A DNA stretch of 64,000 nucleotides from Caulochytrium protostelioides (lineage: Eukaryota > Chytridiomycota > Caulochytriomycetes > Caulochytriales > Caulochytriaceae), in the NCBI GenBank assembly GCA_003615045.1, contig ML014133.1, positions 110,868 to 174,867 of the forward strand. The letters are read 5' to 3'. The notes beneath the pieces were generated by a model, which was given only the letters and a program-made list of their open reading frames with translations, did not search any database and had not been told where the DNA came from. Made by a program: the position numbers and the translations under genes. Within the stretch, counting starts at the first letter, position 1. Each line of letters opens with the position of its first letter. Of this stretch, positions 30,639-41,308 are shown in pieces.

Positions 30639-33600
30639 ATGGGACGACCGATCGGCATTCTCAGCCGCGAGGCGAAACCCCACGGCGGCCGCGACAGCAG
30701 CAGCCATGCTGCCCTCCACCACGTCGCCGACGGTATCCACTCCCGGATCCGTCGGATTCCACCCCTGAGTGCCGCCGACATCGGGAATAGCACCAGCAGC
30801 ACCAGCAGTAGCAGTAGCACCAGCAGCAGCCGTTTCGCCGCCACCGCCCGCGGCCGCCGCGCCGCGGCCATCGGCACTTCAGCCCTCCACATCATCGACG
30901 CCGACGGCGACGACCACGACTGGTGTCCCTGGCTCGACGCGGGGCGTCTCGCCGACGCGCCGGCTCGCGTGACATCGCGCGCCGCCGTGCCCACCGGACC
31001 CACCGGCACGCTGTTGGATGCCACGGCGTTCACCTCCGCCGTCGCCGTAGGTGCAGGCGCGGGCGGCGCGGCCGCCGAGGCCCAGACCGAGACCCTGCGG
31101 GCGTCGCAGCGGAGTACCCTGCTGGTAGCGGCGCCGTCGCCGTCGCCGCTCGGACCCGGCCGCCCCATTCACATGACCCGCATCAGTGTGCAGGCGCCAC
31201 CCTCGTCGCGGCCCGACGACGATGCCGATGCTGCGCCGCGCACGGTGACCGCGAGCCCGCTCTCCTCGCTGGCCGCTGCGGCATCGGCGTCCGTCCCGAC
31301 GGCGACGGCGACAGCGACAGCGGCGACGGTGACGCCCGCGCCGTCCTCCTCGTTGACCATTGCCGAAGCTCTGGCCCCGGATTCGGTGCCCTGGGACGCG
31401 TCGTGGTTCGAAGCGGTGATGCAGATCACCTCACAGGTCGATGACGGGTTCTTTGAGCGGTTACTCTCCCTTTCAGCGCCGTCCCCGCATTCTTCCGCGT
31501 CATCGCCGAACCCCGCCGCTGCCACGGGCCTCGCCCGTCCGCCGCCGCCGCCGCCCGCGTGGCTGCGGCTTCATCCGCGATCGCCGCAGGCGACCGCGTC
31601 TCCGCAGTCGGCTACCACGTCGCGCGGCGCGCTCGTGATGCAGCGCGCCACACAGTCTCGCCTTCGAGACCGCGACGGCGGCGATGGTCCCGATGGGAGC
31701 GAACGCCGCGCCGCGCCGCGTCCTGAACTCATCTTTCTGCGGTCCCATCCGCGCGGACTGCGGCTCGATCCGGCCTTCCAGCGCGCCGTGGTGCTGCGCA
31801 ACCGCCAGCGGCTGCGCTACCAAGCCCGCCTTGCGTCGGCGTCCGCGTCTGGGGCGCCGCCCGGAGCGTCGCCCGGAGCGCCGTCCGGAGCGGCGTCAGC
31901 ATCGACGGCGCGCGACGGCTGGCCAGTCTGGCCGCTCGGCCGCAGGCTGTCCGCCGGCCTCGCGGACCCGCCGCCATCCAGCGATTCCGCGGCAGGGGCA
32001 TCGAGGACGGCAGACGCCGCCGAGCAGCCGCCTCGTCCCGGCGGCATCCCGTCCCCGGACATGCCGCCGTGGTCCCGGCGGGCGGGCCTCGAGGCGCCCC
32101 CCGGCGCGTCCACTGACGCGCCCACTGCCGCGGCTGGCGCCGCGGATCGATCAGCGGTCGCCCTTGCACTGGCCCGCCTCCAAGGACCGACGCCGGCGGA
32201 AGTGTATGGCCACGATGACGACGTCTCGACTCTGACGCGAACACACGACCCCTACGTGCATACGTCCGATGCGCCCGATCCGTCCCGGCTTCCGATGCCG
32301 CTGCCGCCACGCGATTCTGATAGCAGCCGGCGCGGCGGCAGTCCCGAGGGCTCGCGCGCGCAGGCCCGCACGCGGACATCGGCCCAGATCGCCGGCGGCG
32401 TCTCGGCTTCCCCGCTGCGTCGCCGCGCTGTCATCCGCGGCCCGCGCTCTCGCGACTACGACCTCAACCTCGACTTCCTCCATCACCCGACTCTGGTGCG
32501 GTCGATCCGCCACCGCGGCGGCGTCCGCGTCCCATCACCCAATACAGGCGCAGGCGCTTCCGCCTCGAGGGCGGCGGCCGCCACGCCGCCAGCAGGCTCG
32601 GGGTCGACAGACCCCCGCGTGGGCAGCGACGGGCTCCTCTGGGGCCGTGGCGCTTTAGCTCCTTTTTCGATCGGCGCTCCCGTCGCACCGGCCGTGGCTA
32701 CGACGGCGGCATCGACGCCTTCAGCCCCTTCAGCGACAGCGTTGCCGACAACCCCGTTCGCTGCAGATTCTACACGGGAAACGAGTCAGCCCCTGACCAT
32801 TACCTTGCCGCCCACCATGACGGTGGCGGCGGCGGCGACAACGACGTCTACAATCGATTCCGCCCTGCCTGCTGCTCGATGGACGCCACCGCAGCCGGCC
32901 TCCCCTGCGGAGCCCATCGCTGATGCGGCGACGTCTACCACGGCCGCGGTGGCCCCGACCGTCCTGACGCCTGGTCCGACAACAGGCACCACGGCGACCA
33001 CCGAGCTGCTCTTGGATCTGGCGCCGACGACGGCGCCAGCGACGGCGCTACCCGTACCGCCGTCGCCACAGCCGGCCATGACGACAGCAACGACGACGAT
33101 GACGACGACGATGGCGGCGGCGGCGACGACCGCGACGACGATCAGCAGCCGCACTCCCGCGCCGGCGGACGTGCCCGCGCTAGCTGCATCCGCCGCGGCG
33201 GGTCTGATGGATCCCGAGACGATGCCATTGCCTCAGGACATGCCGATCCGCCCGCCGCGGTCGTTTGTCGACGCGCTGCTCGGGCGATACCGCTTCTCTT
33301 GCACACACCCTGCAGCGCGCGAGCACTGGGCCGTCGGTCCCACCCGCTTCGGCCTTCTCGATGCCGAGGGGCGCCAGATGGAGCCGACCCGGATCCGCCC
33401 GGCGTCCGAAAACGTCTTTGTCGAGCGGACTGCGGCCGCCGAGGACGTCGACACGACCACGGCGGCCACGGTTCCGCTGCCTACGGCCAGCGGCGCGACG
33501 ACGGCACCGGCGTCCGATACGACGTCTCCGGCGTCGCCCGACGGCGAGTCCGATCCGATGGGGCTTTTTAGCGCCCGTGTGGCCGCGGATGCGGACGACC

Positions 33601-33908
33601 ATGCCACGGCGTCCGCCGCCATAGCTGCGCCACCGGCGGCGTCGTCGTCGTCGTCGTCGCTGATGGACGACGGCTTCATGCGGATCGTCTTCGAAGCGCC
33701 GAGCGGCGCACACGCCCTCGCCCGTCAGATTCGGTCGCGGTCTCAGCAGCCATTGCGCCTGCAGCCTCGACCTCTGTCACGGTCGGGCCACGCGCATGCC
33801 CTTGGCGACCGCGGTCGCGACCTCGCGGCCCACGACGCGCTCGGCCTGCCAGAACCCGATTCGCCAGCGGAGATCGATGCGGATGTGGACATCGAGAGCC
33901 ACCGATAA
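30639..33908 (+). CDS. Large Ala/Ser/Thr/Pro-rich protein of unknown function
   Basis: A 1089-residue frame begins from an ATG. Most of it is disordered: poly-Ser near residue 50, long Ala/Thr tracts (about 680-840), and Pro/Ala segments. Islands of normal complexity include PDSVPWDASWFEAVMQITSQ (about 250), LIFLRSHPRGLRLDPAFQRA with VVLRNRQRLRYQARL (about 365-400), DYDLNLDFLHHPTLVRSIRH (about 605) and FVDALLGRYRFSCTHPAARE (about 870). A short motif near the end, GFMRIVFEAPSGAHALARQI, follows a poly-Ser run. I recognise no domain, signal peptide or membrane segment. The single unbroken 3.3-kb frame and the islands favour a real gene, possibly a nuclear or regulatory scaffold, but that is a guess. 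Confidence 0.65.
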   Translation: MGRPIGILSREAKPHGGRDSSSHAALHHVADGIHSRIRRIPPLSAADIGNSTSSTSSSSSTSSSRFAATARGRRAAAIGTSALHIIDADGDDHDWCPWLDAGRLADAPARVTSRAAVPTGPTGTLLDATAFTSAVAVGAGAGGAAAEAQTETLRASQRSTLLVAAPSPSPLGPGRPIHMTRISVQAPPSSRPDDDADAAPRTVTASPLSSLAAAASASVPTATATATAATVTPAPSSSLTIAEALAPDSVPWDASWFEAVMQITSQVDDGFFERLLSLSAPSPHSSASSPNPAAATGLARPPPPPPAWLRLHPRSPQATASPQSATTSRGALVMQRATQSRLRDRDGGDGPDGSERRAAPRPELIFLRSHPRGLRLDPAFQRAVVLRNRQRLRYQARLASASASGAPPGASPGAPSGAASASTARDGWPVWPLGRRLSAGLADPPPSSDSAAGASRTADAAEQPPRPGGIPSPDMPPWSRRAGLEAPPGASTDAPTAAAGAADRSAVALALARLQGPTPAEVYGHDDDVSTLTRTHDPYVHTSDAPDPSRLPMPLPPRDSDSSRRGGSPEGSRAQARTRTSAQIAGGVSASPLRRRAVIRGPRSRDYDLNLDFLHHPTLVRSIRHRGGVRVPSPNTGAGASASRAAAATPPAGSGSTDPRVGSDGLLWGRGALAPFSIGAPVAPAVATTAASTPSAPSATALPTTPFAADSTRETSQPLTITLPPTMTVAAAATTTSTIDSALPAARWTPPQPASPAEPIADAATSTTAAVAPTVLTPGPTTGTTATTELLLDLAPTTAPATALPVPPSPQPAMTTATTTMTTTMAAAATTATTISSRTPAPADVPALAASAAAGLMDPETMPLPQDMPIRPPRSFVDALLGRYRFSCTHPAAREHWAVGPTRFGLLDAEGRQMEPTRIRPASENVFVERTAAAEDVDTTTAATVPLPTASGATTAPASDTTSPASPDGESDPMGLFSARVAADADDHATASAAIAAPPAASSSSSSLMDDGFMRIVFEAPSGAHALARQIRSRSQQPLRLQPRPLSRSGHAHALGDRGRDLAAHDALGLPEPDSPAEIDADVDIESHR

Positions 33909-34145
33909 CGAAAAAAAGGGGGTTCTTGGTGCGCCATCGTGATTTAGGATGAATACCGCATGATGATAAAGCTTATCAGACAAAACGAAGGAGGGCCCTC
34001 TGGAACGAGGGCTTCGGCGCCGGACGGTAGCGCCGATCATGACTGAAGTAGGAGTGATTTTTCATAGCCGTAGCATCGCTCTGGAACCCCCCGCATCACG
34101 CGCCGTCGATGCCATCGATGCCGTGGCCAACCTACCAGGCCGACG

Positions 34146-34880
34146 CTACCGCTGAACACCAAGCGCCGCCGCCACCTTGTCCTGCAAGTGGTGCTCGCGG
34201 CTCGCGTGATGGACACGGAAGCCGAAAATCTTGGGCACGTAGCGCGACAAGGTGTCGGCACCGGCGCCCATCCCGGCCCCGAGCGGTGTGCCGCGGGCGC
34301 CGCCCGGCACGCCCTCGAAGCCGCTGCCGGCCGCCTTCCGGGGCACGAGCTCCGGCATCGTGTGCAGCAGCAAGTGCGGGAACGTCGTTCCGAAGAAGGC
34401 GCCGTCGATAGCGGCATGGCGGCGTGCCGGCGGGGTATACACGTCCTCGCAGCGAGGACAGAACAGTTTGACGCTCTTCATGCCCGGCGTGTCCGTCAGC
34501 CCGACCGGCAGCGTCTCCTGCCCGCCGCACAGCACGCGCGGGCAGCGCCCGAAGTGGCCCAGTCGATACTTCTCGTACATCTTGGCCAGTCCGCGCTGTG
34601 TCAGGATGAACCGCGCATGGATCAGCCCGTACAGCAGGCGAGCGGAGCGGTCGACTTCGACGCGTGTCGCATCGTCCAGCGTGTCCTCCAGGCAGTCGTT
34701 GATCAGGTCGTATGCGGCGGCATAGTGCGGCACGTCGAGGTTAAGGCCGGTGAGGTTGAAGCGGTCCAGGATGTAGTCCTCGTCAATCTCGCAGAAGAAC
34801 TCGTGGCCGCGCAGCCGCGAGTGCCACTCGATCCAGTATGCCGTCGACGACGCGGAGGAGGATGACGATGGCACCGACAT
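34146..34880 (-). CDS. CKB1: Casein kinase 2 regulatory beta subunit, copy A
   Basis: This encodes 244 residues. CK2 beta dimers bridge two catalytic alpha subunits and steer substrate choice. Family features: acidic N-terminal region EFFCEIDEDYILDRFNLTGL (27-46), an alpha-helical domain, and a Cys4 zinc finger with C113, C118, C141 and C144 (CPRVLCGGQ, LFCPRC) that makes the dimer interface. After FFGTTFPHLLL a Gly-rich insertion (AGSGFEGVPGGARGTPLGAG) precedes the conserved YVPKIFGFRVH. The ATG at MSVPSSSSS is the first in frame; further upstream the frame is open only from TTG. The middle 466 bases (34366-34831) are identical at every position to the neighbouring copy B. Confidence 0.95.
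   Translation of the reverse strand: MSVPSSSSSASSTAYWIEWHSRLRGHEFFCEIDEDYILDRFNLTGLNLDVPHYAAAYDLINDCLEDTLDDATRVEVDRSARLLYGLIHARFILTQRGLAKMYEKYRLGHFGRCPRVLCGGQETLPVGLTDTPGMKSVKLFCPRCEDVYTPPARRHAAIDGAFFGTTFPHLLLHTMPELVPRKAAGSGFEGVPGGARGTPLGAGMGAGADTLSRYVPKIFGFRVHHASREHHLQDKVAAALGVQR
34366..34831. repeat. 466-bp block identical to 36478-36943 (CK2 beta copy A)
   Basis: Read base by base against copy B at a constant offset of 2112, I find no difference over 466 bases. Immediately outside, synonymous and nonsynonymous differences appear on both sides. Confidence 0.93.
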
Positions 34881-36215
34881 GGCGACGAGAGCGGCACGAG
34901 AGGGCGGGTCGGCCGTTCCTTGCAAGCGGTCCACACACGACGGGGTTGACAGGACACAGCGCAGGCAGGTCGCGTCACAGCGCAACGATACGGCTCGCGA
35001 CGTGACAGGAAGGTACACGATAGAGCAAGGTAGGTGGGGGGATCCTTCAACGAATCGAGCCTGATGAAACAATGGGCTTCTCAGAGCGATGGGAGGACCC
35101 CCCCGCGCTTACTTTCGTTCTTGTAGACCGGTTCGTCAGACAACCGCCGCGGCACGGTGCGCTGGCGGCTCGGCGGCCTCATGCGGGCGGCAGGCGTGGT
35201 GGCTGCGTGGTCGCCACGCGCTGGCCGCACGACACAGCGGCATTGTGGCCACGACCCGCGGTGCAGCCGTCCGGTGCGCTCAGCAACACCTGCAAGGATC
35301 GACTAGACGGTGGGCGGCCGGCGCGGCGCGGCGCGACAGCCATACCACCCGGCCGCCCATCGCCCCCCGGGCCAGCGACCCTCCCGGGCGTCCGTGCGGA
35401 GCCGAGGCAGCGAAGGGCGTGTCCACCCCATCGTTGGCGGGGCTGGCGCAGCGGATGACTCGCCATCGCCCAACGCTTTGTTCGCGAAGGCTGCCGCGCC
35501 CGGGGCGGCGCGCCGGGCCGAGGAGCCATCAAGGGCATGCAGCAGGGGAGTGAAGTATGCCGCGCCGGCCCTGTCCACCAGAGAAATGTGCAATAACCCC
35601 TGCGTGATGAGCGTCCGATGAAGGATGTTCATCCATTGCGGTTACGCGTTCTGTATGACCAGGCTTTGCTACAGGTCTCATGTGTTGCGGCGATGGCTCA
35701 TCGCTGGTGGACATGCATGTTCTCAACAGGTCGTCCATCTTGCACCAGACCACGATGCAATAGCGATCACCTCGGGGTTTGGTAACACGCGGATTGCTGG
35801 TTCATTTGTCCGGTTCTAGGTACATCTTGACTAATCTGCCTCCAGCAGCACATGGAAGAGCCATGTCACAGCAACCGATAGGTGTGCCGCGGCGACGACG
35901 GTAGCTTGCGAGTCCGAAGAAAATTGAGCCAATGGATGTAAAGCGTAAAGCGTGCGCCAGAAAAACAAAGTTATGGATGCGTCTACTGGTAAATCAGTCA
36001 TTGTGCAACGTATGAATGACGTGGAACAAAATCTATCTATGAAGCGGGTAAAGTAACAGGATGAAGGAGGGAAAATATGGGTGGACGACAAGCTAGGGAG
36101 AAGGGGGAGGTTGAGATAATGCATGCATGTCCAGGAGTTATAGTATTATGAATCAGAATGGCACCGGCGTGCGTTAGCGTTGGCACGGGGATTGACGGCT
36201 GTAGATGCAAGACCA
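34881..36215. other. Intergenic region between the two CK2 beta genes
   Basis: The left part is GC-rich with domainless open frames; the right part (35.6-36.2 kb) is AT-richer and lies 3' of copy B. No gene or RNA is recognised. Confidence 0.5.
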
Positions 36216-36989
36216 TTAAGCGGCCACCTTGGCCCGAGTCTTGGCGTCATCGTTCGATGCCCGTGATTTGGCCACCATCGGGTCTGCCTTGGACGTCGTA
36301 CTCTGGCCTTGGGATGTAGCGACGTTTGTTTTCGATTCCGCCGCTTGAGCCACCTCGCTCTGCGCGCTCATCTCATTTGCGACGCGGTGGATGCGGAAGC
36401 CAAAGATCTTTGGCACGTATCGTTGCGACTGCGCCGTCTCAACGGCTTTCCTGGGCATGATCTCAGGCATACTGTTGAGCAGCAAGTGCGGGAACGTCGT
36501 TCCGAAGAAGGCGCCGTCGATAGCGGCATGGCGGCGTGCCGGCGGGGTATACACGTCCTCGCAGCGAGGACAGAACAGTTTGACGCTCTTCATGCCCGGC
36601 GTGTCCGTCAGCCCGACCGGCAGCGTCTCCTGCCCGCCGCACAGCACGCGCGGGCAGCGCCCGAAGTGGCCCAGTCGATACTTCTCGTACATCTTGGCCA
36701 GTCCGCGCTGTGTCAGGATGAACCGCGCATGGATCAGCCCGTACAGCAGGCGAGCGGAGCGGTCGACTTCGACGCGTGTCGCATCGTCCAGCGTGTCCTC
36801 CAGGCAGTCGTTGATCAGGTCGTATGCGGCGGCATAGTGCGGCACGTCGAGGTTAAGGCCGGTGAGGTTGAAGCGGTCCAGGATGTAGTCCTCGTCAATC
36901 TCGCAGAAGAACTCGTGGCCGCGCAGCCGCGAGTGCCACTCGACCCAGTAGACGGTCGAGGAAGCAGAAGAAGCGGTCGGGGCTGACAT
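36216..36989 (-). CDS. CKB2: Casein kinase 2 regulatory beta subunit, copy B
   Basis: This encodes 257 residues. It has the same CK2 beta layout as copy A, with the zinc-finger Cys at 112, 117, 140 and 143 and the YVPKIFGFRIH motif. It lacks the Gly-rich insertion of copy A and has a longer Lys/Ala/Ser tail (KTNVATSQGQSTTSKADPM). I start it at MSAPTASSASS, aligned with copy A; an in-frame ATG at 37166 would add 59 residues (MTLLLRRHISDSGRV) and cannot be excluded. Codons outside the identical block use more A/T in the third position than inside it, which suggests the block was copied from A into B. Yeast also has two beta subunits, but orthology to Ckb1 or Ckb2 is not implied. Confidence 0.93.
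   Translation of the reverse strand: MSAPTASSASSTVYWVEWHSRLRGHEFFCEIDEDYILDRFNLTGLNLDVPHYAAAYDLINDCLEDTLDDATRVEVDRSARLLYGLIHARFILTQRGLAKMYEKYRLGHFGRCPRVLCGGQETLPVGLTDTPGMKSVKLFCPRCEDVYTPPARRHAAIDGAFFGTTFPHLLLNSMPEIMPRKAVETAQSQRYVPKIFGFRIHRVANEMSAQSEVAQAAESKTNVATSQGQSTTSKADPMVAKSRASNDDAKTRAKVAA
36478..36943. repeat. 466-bp block identical to 34366-34831 (CK2 beta copy B)
   Basis: Partner of the block in copy A, in the same orientation, 2112 bases away. Confidence 0.93.
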
Positions 36990-37817
36990 GGTTGAAGCGG
37001 CAGCGGATGGCGCGGTGGCGACACCCATCAGGTGATGGACGAAGGTCACGTCGGTTGCCGCTGTGATAGGGGGGTTGTCGGAGCTACAACGATTGCCGTA
37101 GGGTCGAGCTTCAAAGGTCATGACCCTCCCGCTATCACTGATGTGCCTTCTTAAAAGCAAGGTCATCAGTGCTTCACCACCGACGAGAGACTTTTAGTCT
37201 TATGCGCCCTTCGTTGTCGGCTGCCCCCTTCTATCAGCACAAGCTCGACCATTTCGGACAGTGGCTCGCCGAACCACTCCGCCGGGTTGGGCTTTTCCCT
37301 ACTCTTCTGGGGAGCTGGGCTGGGCTTGTGCCATTGTCCTGGCGGCTGGCCACCGTGTCCAGAGGTGTGAAGGCGAGGACGAAAGCGAAGGCCTTCCGGA
37401 TACATCCACCGCATTGTCCTTTGCCCCTTTTCTTTGCGTGCTGCAGCTCAGCTCACAAAACTCCGCTGGCTGCATGCGCCATTGTTTTTACTTTTTTGTG
37501 TAGAAGCAAAAGCCGGCGTGTGGAACACCGCCATGATTTGCCAAGCCTGCGAGGATCGGCGCTGGCCGACATAAACCCGCCACAGAGCCCGGCTGGAGCA
37601 CCTAGATGCTCGAGCAGAAGGACGCTTTCCTCGTATTCATTTCAATCATGTGTGTAAATATCGCAATAATGTGTATATATCGATATACAATAGGTGGCGT
37701 GCTGCGAGAGTCCTTTGTGCCCAAACTCGTCCACGCCTTCATCGAACGCTGAAGCCTCTAATGTGGAAATAGATTTTCCGGGGGGCAACGGGGAAGCCCT
37801 TGGAGATAAACAGCCTA
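36990..37817. other. Intergenic region, no supported gene
   Basis: This is the upstream region of CK2 beta copy B on the left and the downstream region of the tetraspanin gene on the right. It is AT-richer near 37.65-37.75 kb. Open frames lack domains. Confidence 0.5.
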
Positions 37818-38498
37818 CTAGAAGCGGGTAATGCGGGCCTTTTGAGAAAAGAGTGCTGCGCGCTCGCGTGCCCGCCTCCGTGCGACAGCGCCCGTGGCAA
37901 TCATACAGACGAGAAGGAAGAAGGTGGTCAGCACTGTGGCGGCGACAAGGAGTTTGAAACGGCCGGCCAAGTACTCGGTCAATGCGTCCTGGCACCCGAT
38001 GCGCTTGGACTCGGGGTGGCAGCCCAGACTGACATCGTACGGTCCGAGCCAGTCGCCGGGTCCTGTGAACGAGCAGCAGTGATACGGCTTGTAGAGCGAC
38101 TTGCGAGACGCTATGGATTTGCCCATCCAGTCGCTGACCGACATGTTGTAGATGATACGGTAGTCGAGCGCGACGCGGCCGGCTGTGTAGATGCCGAAGG
38201 TGAGCACGCAGATAAGGCCGATGGTCAGGCATACGGAGTGGAATGCAAGGAAACGTGCGCGGGCCGGCGAAATCGAGCCGACAATCCCCGTCAGCGAGGT
38301 AAAGAGGATGAAGATGCCCATGACCACCAAGCCGATGTACATATTGTGCACTTTGATGGAGTTGCTCCCGAGCGCCAGTGTGCCTTGTTTTCCGGCACGC
38401 AGACCGGTACCAGCTGTCGTGGTGAGAATGATGCCGCATAGAAGTAGCAGGCCATTGGCCAACGCCAGCCAAGCGTTGGCGAAGCTGAAGGGGGCCAT
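37818..38498 (-). CDS. Tetraspanin-like four-helix membrane protein
   Basis: This 226-residue protein has four hydrophobic helices at about 9-28, 53-76, 84-107 and 181-204. The large loop between helices 3 and 4 carries the tetraspanin-type cysteines: CC at 141-142 in HCCSFTGPGDW, C160 in LGC and C169 in IGC. A glycosylation site, NMS, lies at 118-120. The CC is followed by S rather than the classical G (CCG), so it is a divergent member. The C-terminal tail is short and Arg-rich. Tetraspanins organise membrane microdomains; in some fungi they are needed for host penetration. The first ATG that gives a short cytosolic N-terminus before helix 1 (MAPFSFANAW) was chosen. Confidence 0.8.
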   Translation of the reverse strand: MAPFSFANAWLALANGLLLLCGIILTTTAGTGLRAGKQGTLALGSNSIKVHNMYIGLVVMGIFILFTSLTGIVGSISPARARFLAFHSVCLTIGLICVLTFGIYTAGRVALDYRIIYNMSVSDWMGKSIASRKSLYKPYHCCSFTGPGDWLGPYDVSLGCHPESKRIGCQDALTEYLAGRFKLLVAATVLTTFFLLVCMIATGAVARRRARERAALFSQKARITRF

Positions 38499-41308
38499 GA
38501 CGAGGAGGGTCGCCAATGCGGTATGCGTGAAGGAGTCGGTCGATGCACACCGGTCAGCCGTCACGACCAAACGTCACACGCTGCCGAAATGCTGGTGGCC
38601 AAGCAGCGAGCAGGCGAATAGATCGGGTTTTGGGCAGGGCGCGGGTCGAGGCAAAGTCGTTGGGGGCCAGAGCGCGCTGGCAATGTAACAGGTGTACAGG
38701 GGCCCAGTGCAGCTGGCTGTGCAACCGCGGTTGGGCTGGATGATATTACAGTCGGGTGCTATGGCGCCTTGCAGTCACTCTAGTACTCGTTAGAGGTTTA
38801 CGATCCACGTGAAACTGCGTAAAGTATAGTGGTGCGTGGTATACTTCGACGAGTAACTGTGTCGCATGTATTTCGACTGTTGCAAATACATGATTGGTTG
38901 CGTTTGGGTAAGTTGCAACATTACGACTGATACAGAAACCACGTTCGTGAGCAACGGGCCGCACATCCATGCAAGAGACATCATGCGAAACCGACAGCAA
39001 GTCCCCCATGCGGCTCGAAGCTCACTTGGCAAAAGCAAGCAAACGGCCATGGACGATTTCGATATGCTTTCGCACCGCGGTGTCGACTTGCTGATCCGCG
39101 CCATTTCATCCCGCTCTGCTGCGAATCGCTGCGCTGTTCTGGGCTTTGCGCCACAGCAGCATGAGGTGGATGCACCAAGTGCACTGTCATCAATAGCTTT
39201 CCTCAAGCCATATTGCAAATGGAATCGGATGTTGTAGGCAGCCACGATGCAGTCGAAGCAAAATCTTCTACGCACACGGGAGGGCCCTGTGGGGCTCGTC
39301 CCTGCCATTGCTCCCATTCCCCTCTCATTGGTACGCCACACACCCCGAGTCCCACAGTTCCCTGCAAAGGCTCTCTGCTGTGTTTCTGGCCAACCCACGG
39401 CGCCGCCGCGGCCATGATCGCGACCATCAGTTTTGACGAATGGCGTATCGCGAACAACTTAATTTTTTCAGGTCGCCTTGTTTCAGGGGGTCGAAGACAT
39501 GAAACGAGTGGACGACGTCTCGTTCGATTGGCCACCGCTGCGCCACTTTTTTCTCATGACGTTTCATCCTCTTCCGGATCGGCCAGCCGGCCGCCGATCC
39601 AGAGACTTGCAGTAAGCCCGTCGTCTCGATCGGCACGATGGTAGGGGTGAGCGCGGCGCTTGAAAAGAAGCGCGCAGGACACCACCAGTGTCAGCGAGCG
39701 ACGTGGCGGGGATTGCCTGACGCGCCTAACGGTGTTGTGCCATTTGTCGCGGGGCCGTGATCAATGCTAGGGCGTTCGCGCGGAAAGGACGACGATGGCG
39801 GCCGTGCCTGCGGTGAGTGGTCGAAAAATCCCAGAGAGCGCGGCCACAGGCCATCGTCCCCGGCTGGGTCGAAGACGGCAGCGCTCCGCCGTCGTACAGT
39901 AAAAACAGTAAAAAAAACGACAGAACAAGCAGAAATTGAGGTCAATGGGCATCCAAAGAGGCCGCAGACGGTTGTGCCTTATCCGACGTAATGCACAGAT
40001 GAAACGGCCACACGGCTAGTCATACTGAGCAACATCCTGTCGATATCTCCCTCTTCCTTTGGTACACGCGCGCGTTAAACACGCACGGCGTCCGGCGTCG
40101 GAAGACCTTCTCGAGTGCCAGGACAACGGTATTTTCTGAATTCTCATTTTTTTGCTATTGCTGGTTTACCCGAGCTGATTTTTCCAGGCGACACTCGGGA
40201 GGGCAACGTTTCCCCCGCTGCGGCAGGTCAAAGGGCTTCTAACTGCCGCTGGAGGGCTCGTGCGACACCCAATGGCGTCAGAACGGTAAATGCCGACACC
40301 TCTCGAACCAACGAGACACTGCCGTGTCATGACTCGCGCGATGATCACAGCTAAAGACAGGCCCGTGGCTCGCGCCTTGCGGCGTCCTGCCGGTGCGTTT
40401 CTGCTCAGGGCGCCGTTCGACATGACGCGACGACGTCTGCCTTCTCGATCTCGAAGAATGCCGCGTTGGCATGCTCGCTCGCTACAAAGCCTCCCGTCCC
40501 GATTTCGGGACGTCGATATCCCACGGGGTCGCCGACGGGGCAACCGAATGGCCGACGAAAATGGTTCATGGACCAAGATGACGATAGCATGCACGGTACG
40601 AACCCATTCCGTATCTAAACAAAAGGAATCGCTTTTCCAGCTCATGTCACGTCACGGGCAAGATATCAAGTCCACCATTCGTTCGTTGCTGGGGTGGTCC
40701 CTGTCACCTGTCACGAGGACATTGCATACGGAAGAGCACCTGTTCCACCTGCTCGAGACGTCTTCTGACTGGGAACCATTGCCACCAACCAGCACCCTGC
40801 TTTGAACCACCTCTGTAGTCTTATTATCCTCACTGTGCATCTCTACATACCACCTCGACATCCTGTCCTCAACCTAATACCGAATTGACTTGCGTAGCTC
40901 TCGTACTCTTTCTCTCGAGCTCCTTGTATGATTCGCCTCTTGTGACTAAGGAGCCTCCTCTGGTTTCCCGATTTCTGATTTCATAGACGTGCGGCCCTAT
41001 CCCACATACTCCAACAAACCGTCGCCCTTTCCGTCAACAGCAACTGCTTTGGTACCTCGGCTGAGCTGGTCTTTGTTTCGGTCGGCCATCCTTGGCCCCG
41101 TTTTTGCGGGTCCACAGGATCTTCGGATCCTCGCTCTTCGTCACCCCTCCCCTTGCATGCGTCGCCGCCACGGCTCCCAGCCCATCAGGTTATTGACTCG
41201 TTGCTTCTCGTACATGCGATAGAGAAAGAGTAGATCTGGCGGTTTGATCGCCTTAGGTTCCATTGGCTCCTCCCTAACAACGCTCGGGCGACGGCCACGC
41301 CTCCCCTC
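38499..41308. other. Long region without a supported gene
   Basis: The base composition is mixed and more AT-rich than in most of the window. Short open frames on both strands have no recognisable domain. The last few hundred bases are pyrimidine-rich and form the upstream region of the tyrosinase gene. A spliced gene cannot be excluded. Confidence 0.45.

Noticed and set aside
29276-30790. 504-codon plus-strand frame overlapping a 424-codon minus-strand frame
   Set aside because: Both are low-complexity Arg/Pro/Ser and mutually exclusive; neither has a domain, and the plus frame runs into the start of the 1089-residue gene in another frame.
36990-37166. Extended N-terminus of CK2 beta copy B from the ATG at 37166
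   Set aside because: It has no counterpart in copy A or the family; kept only as an alternative start.
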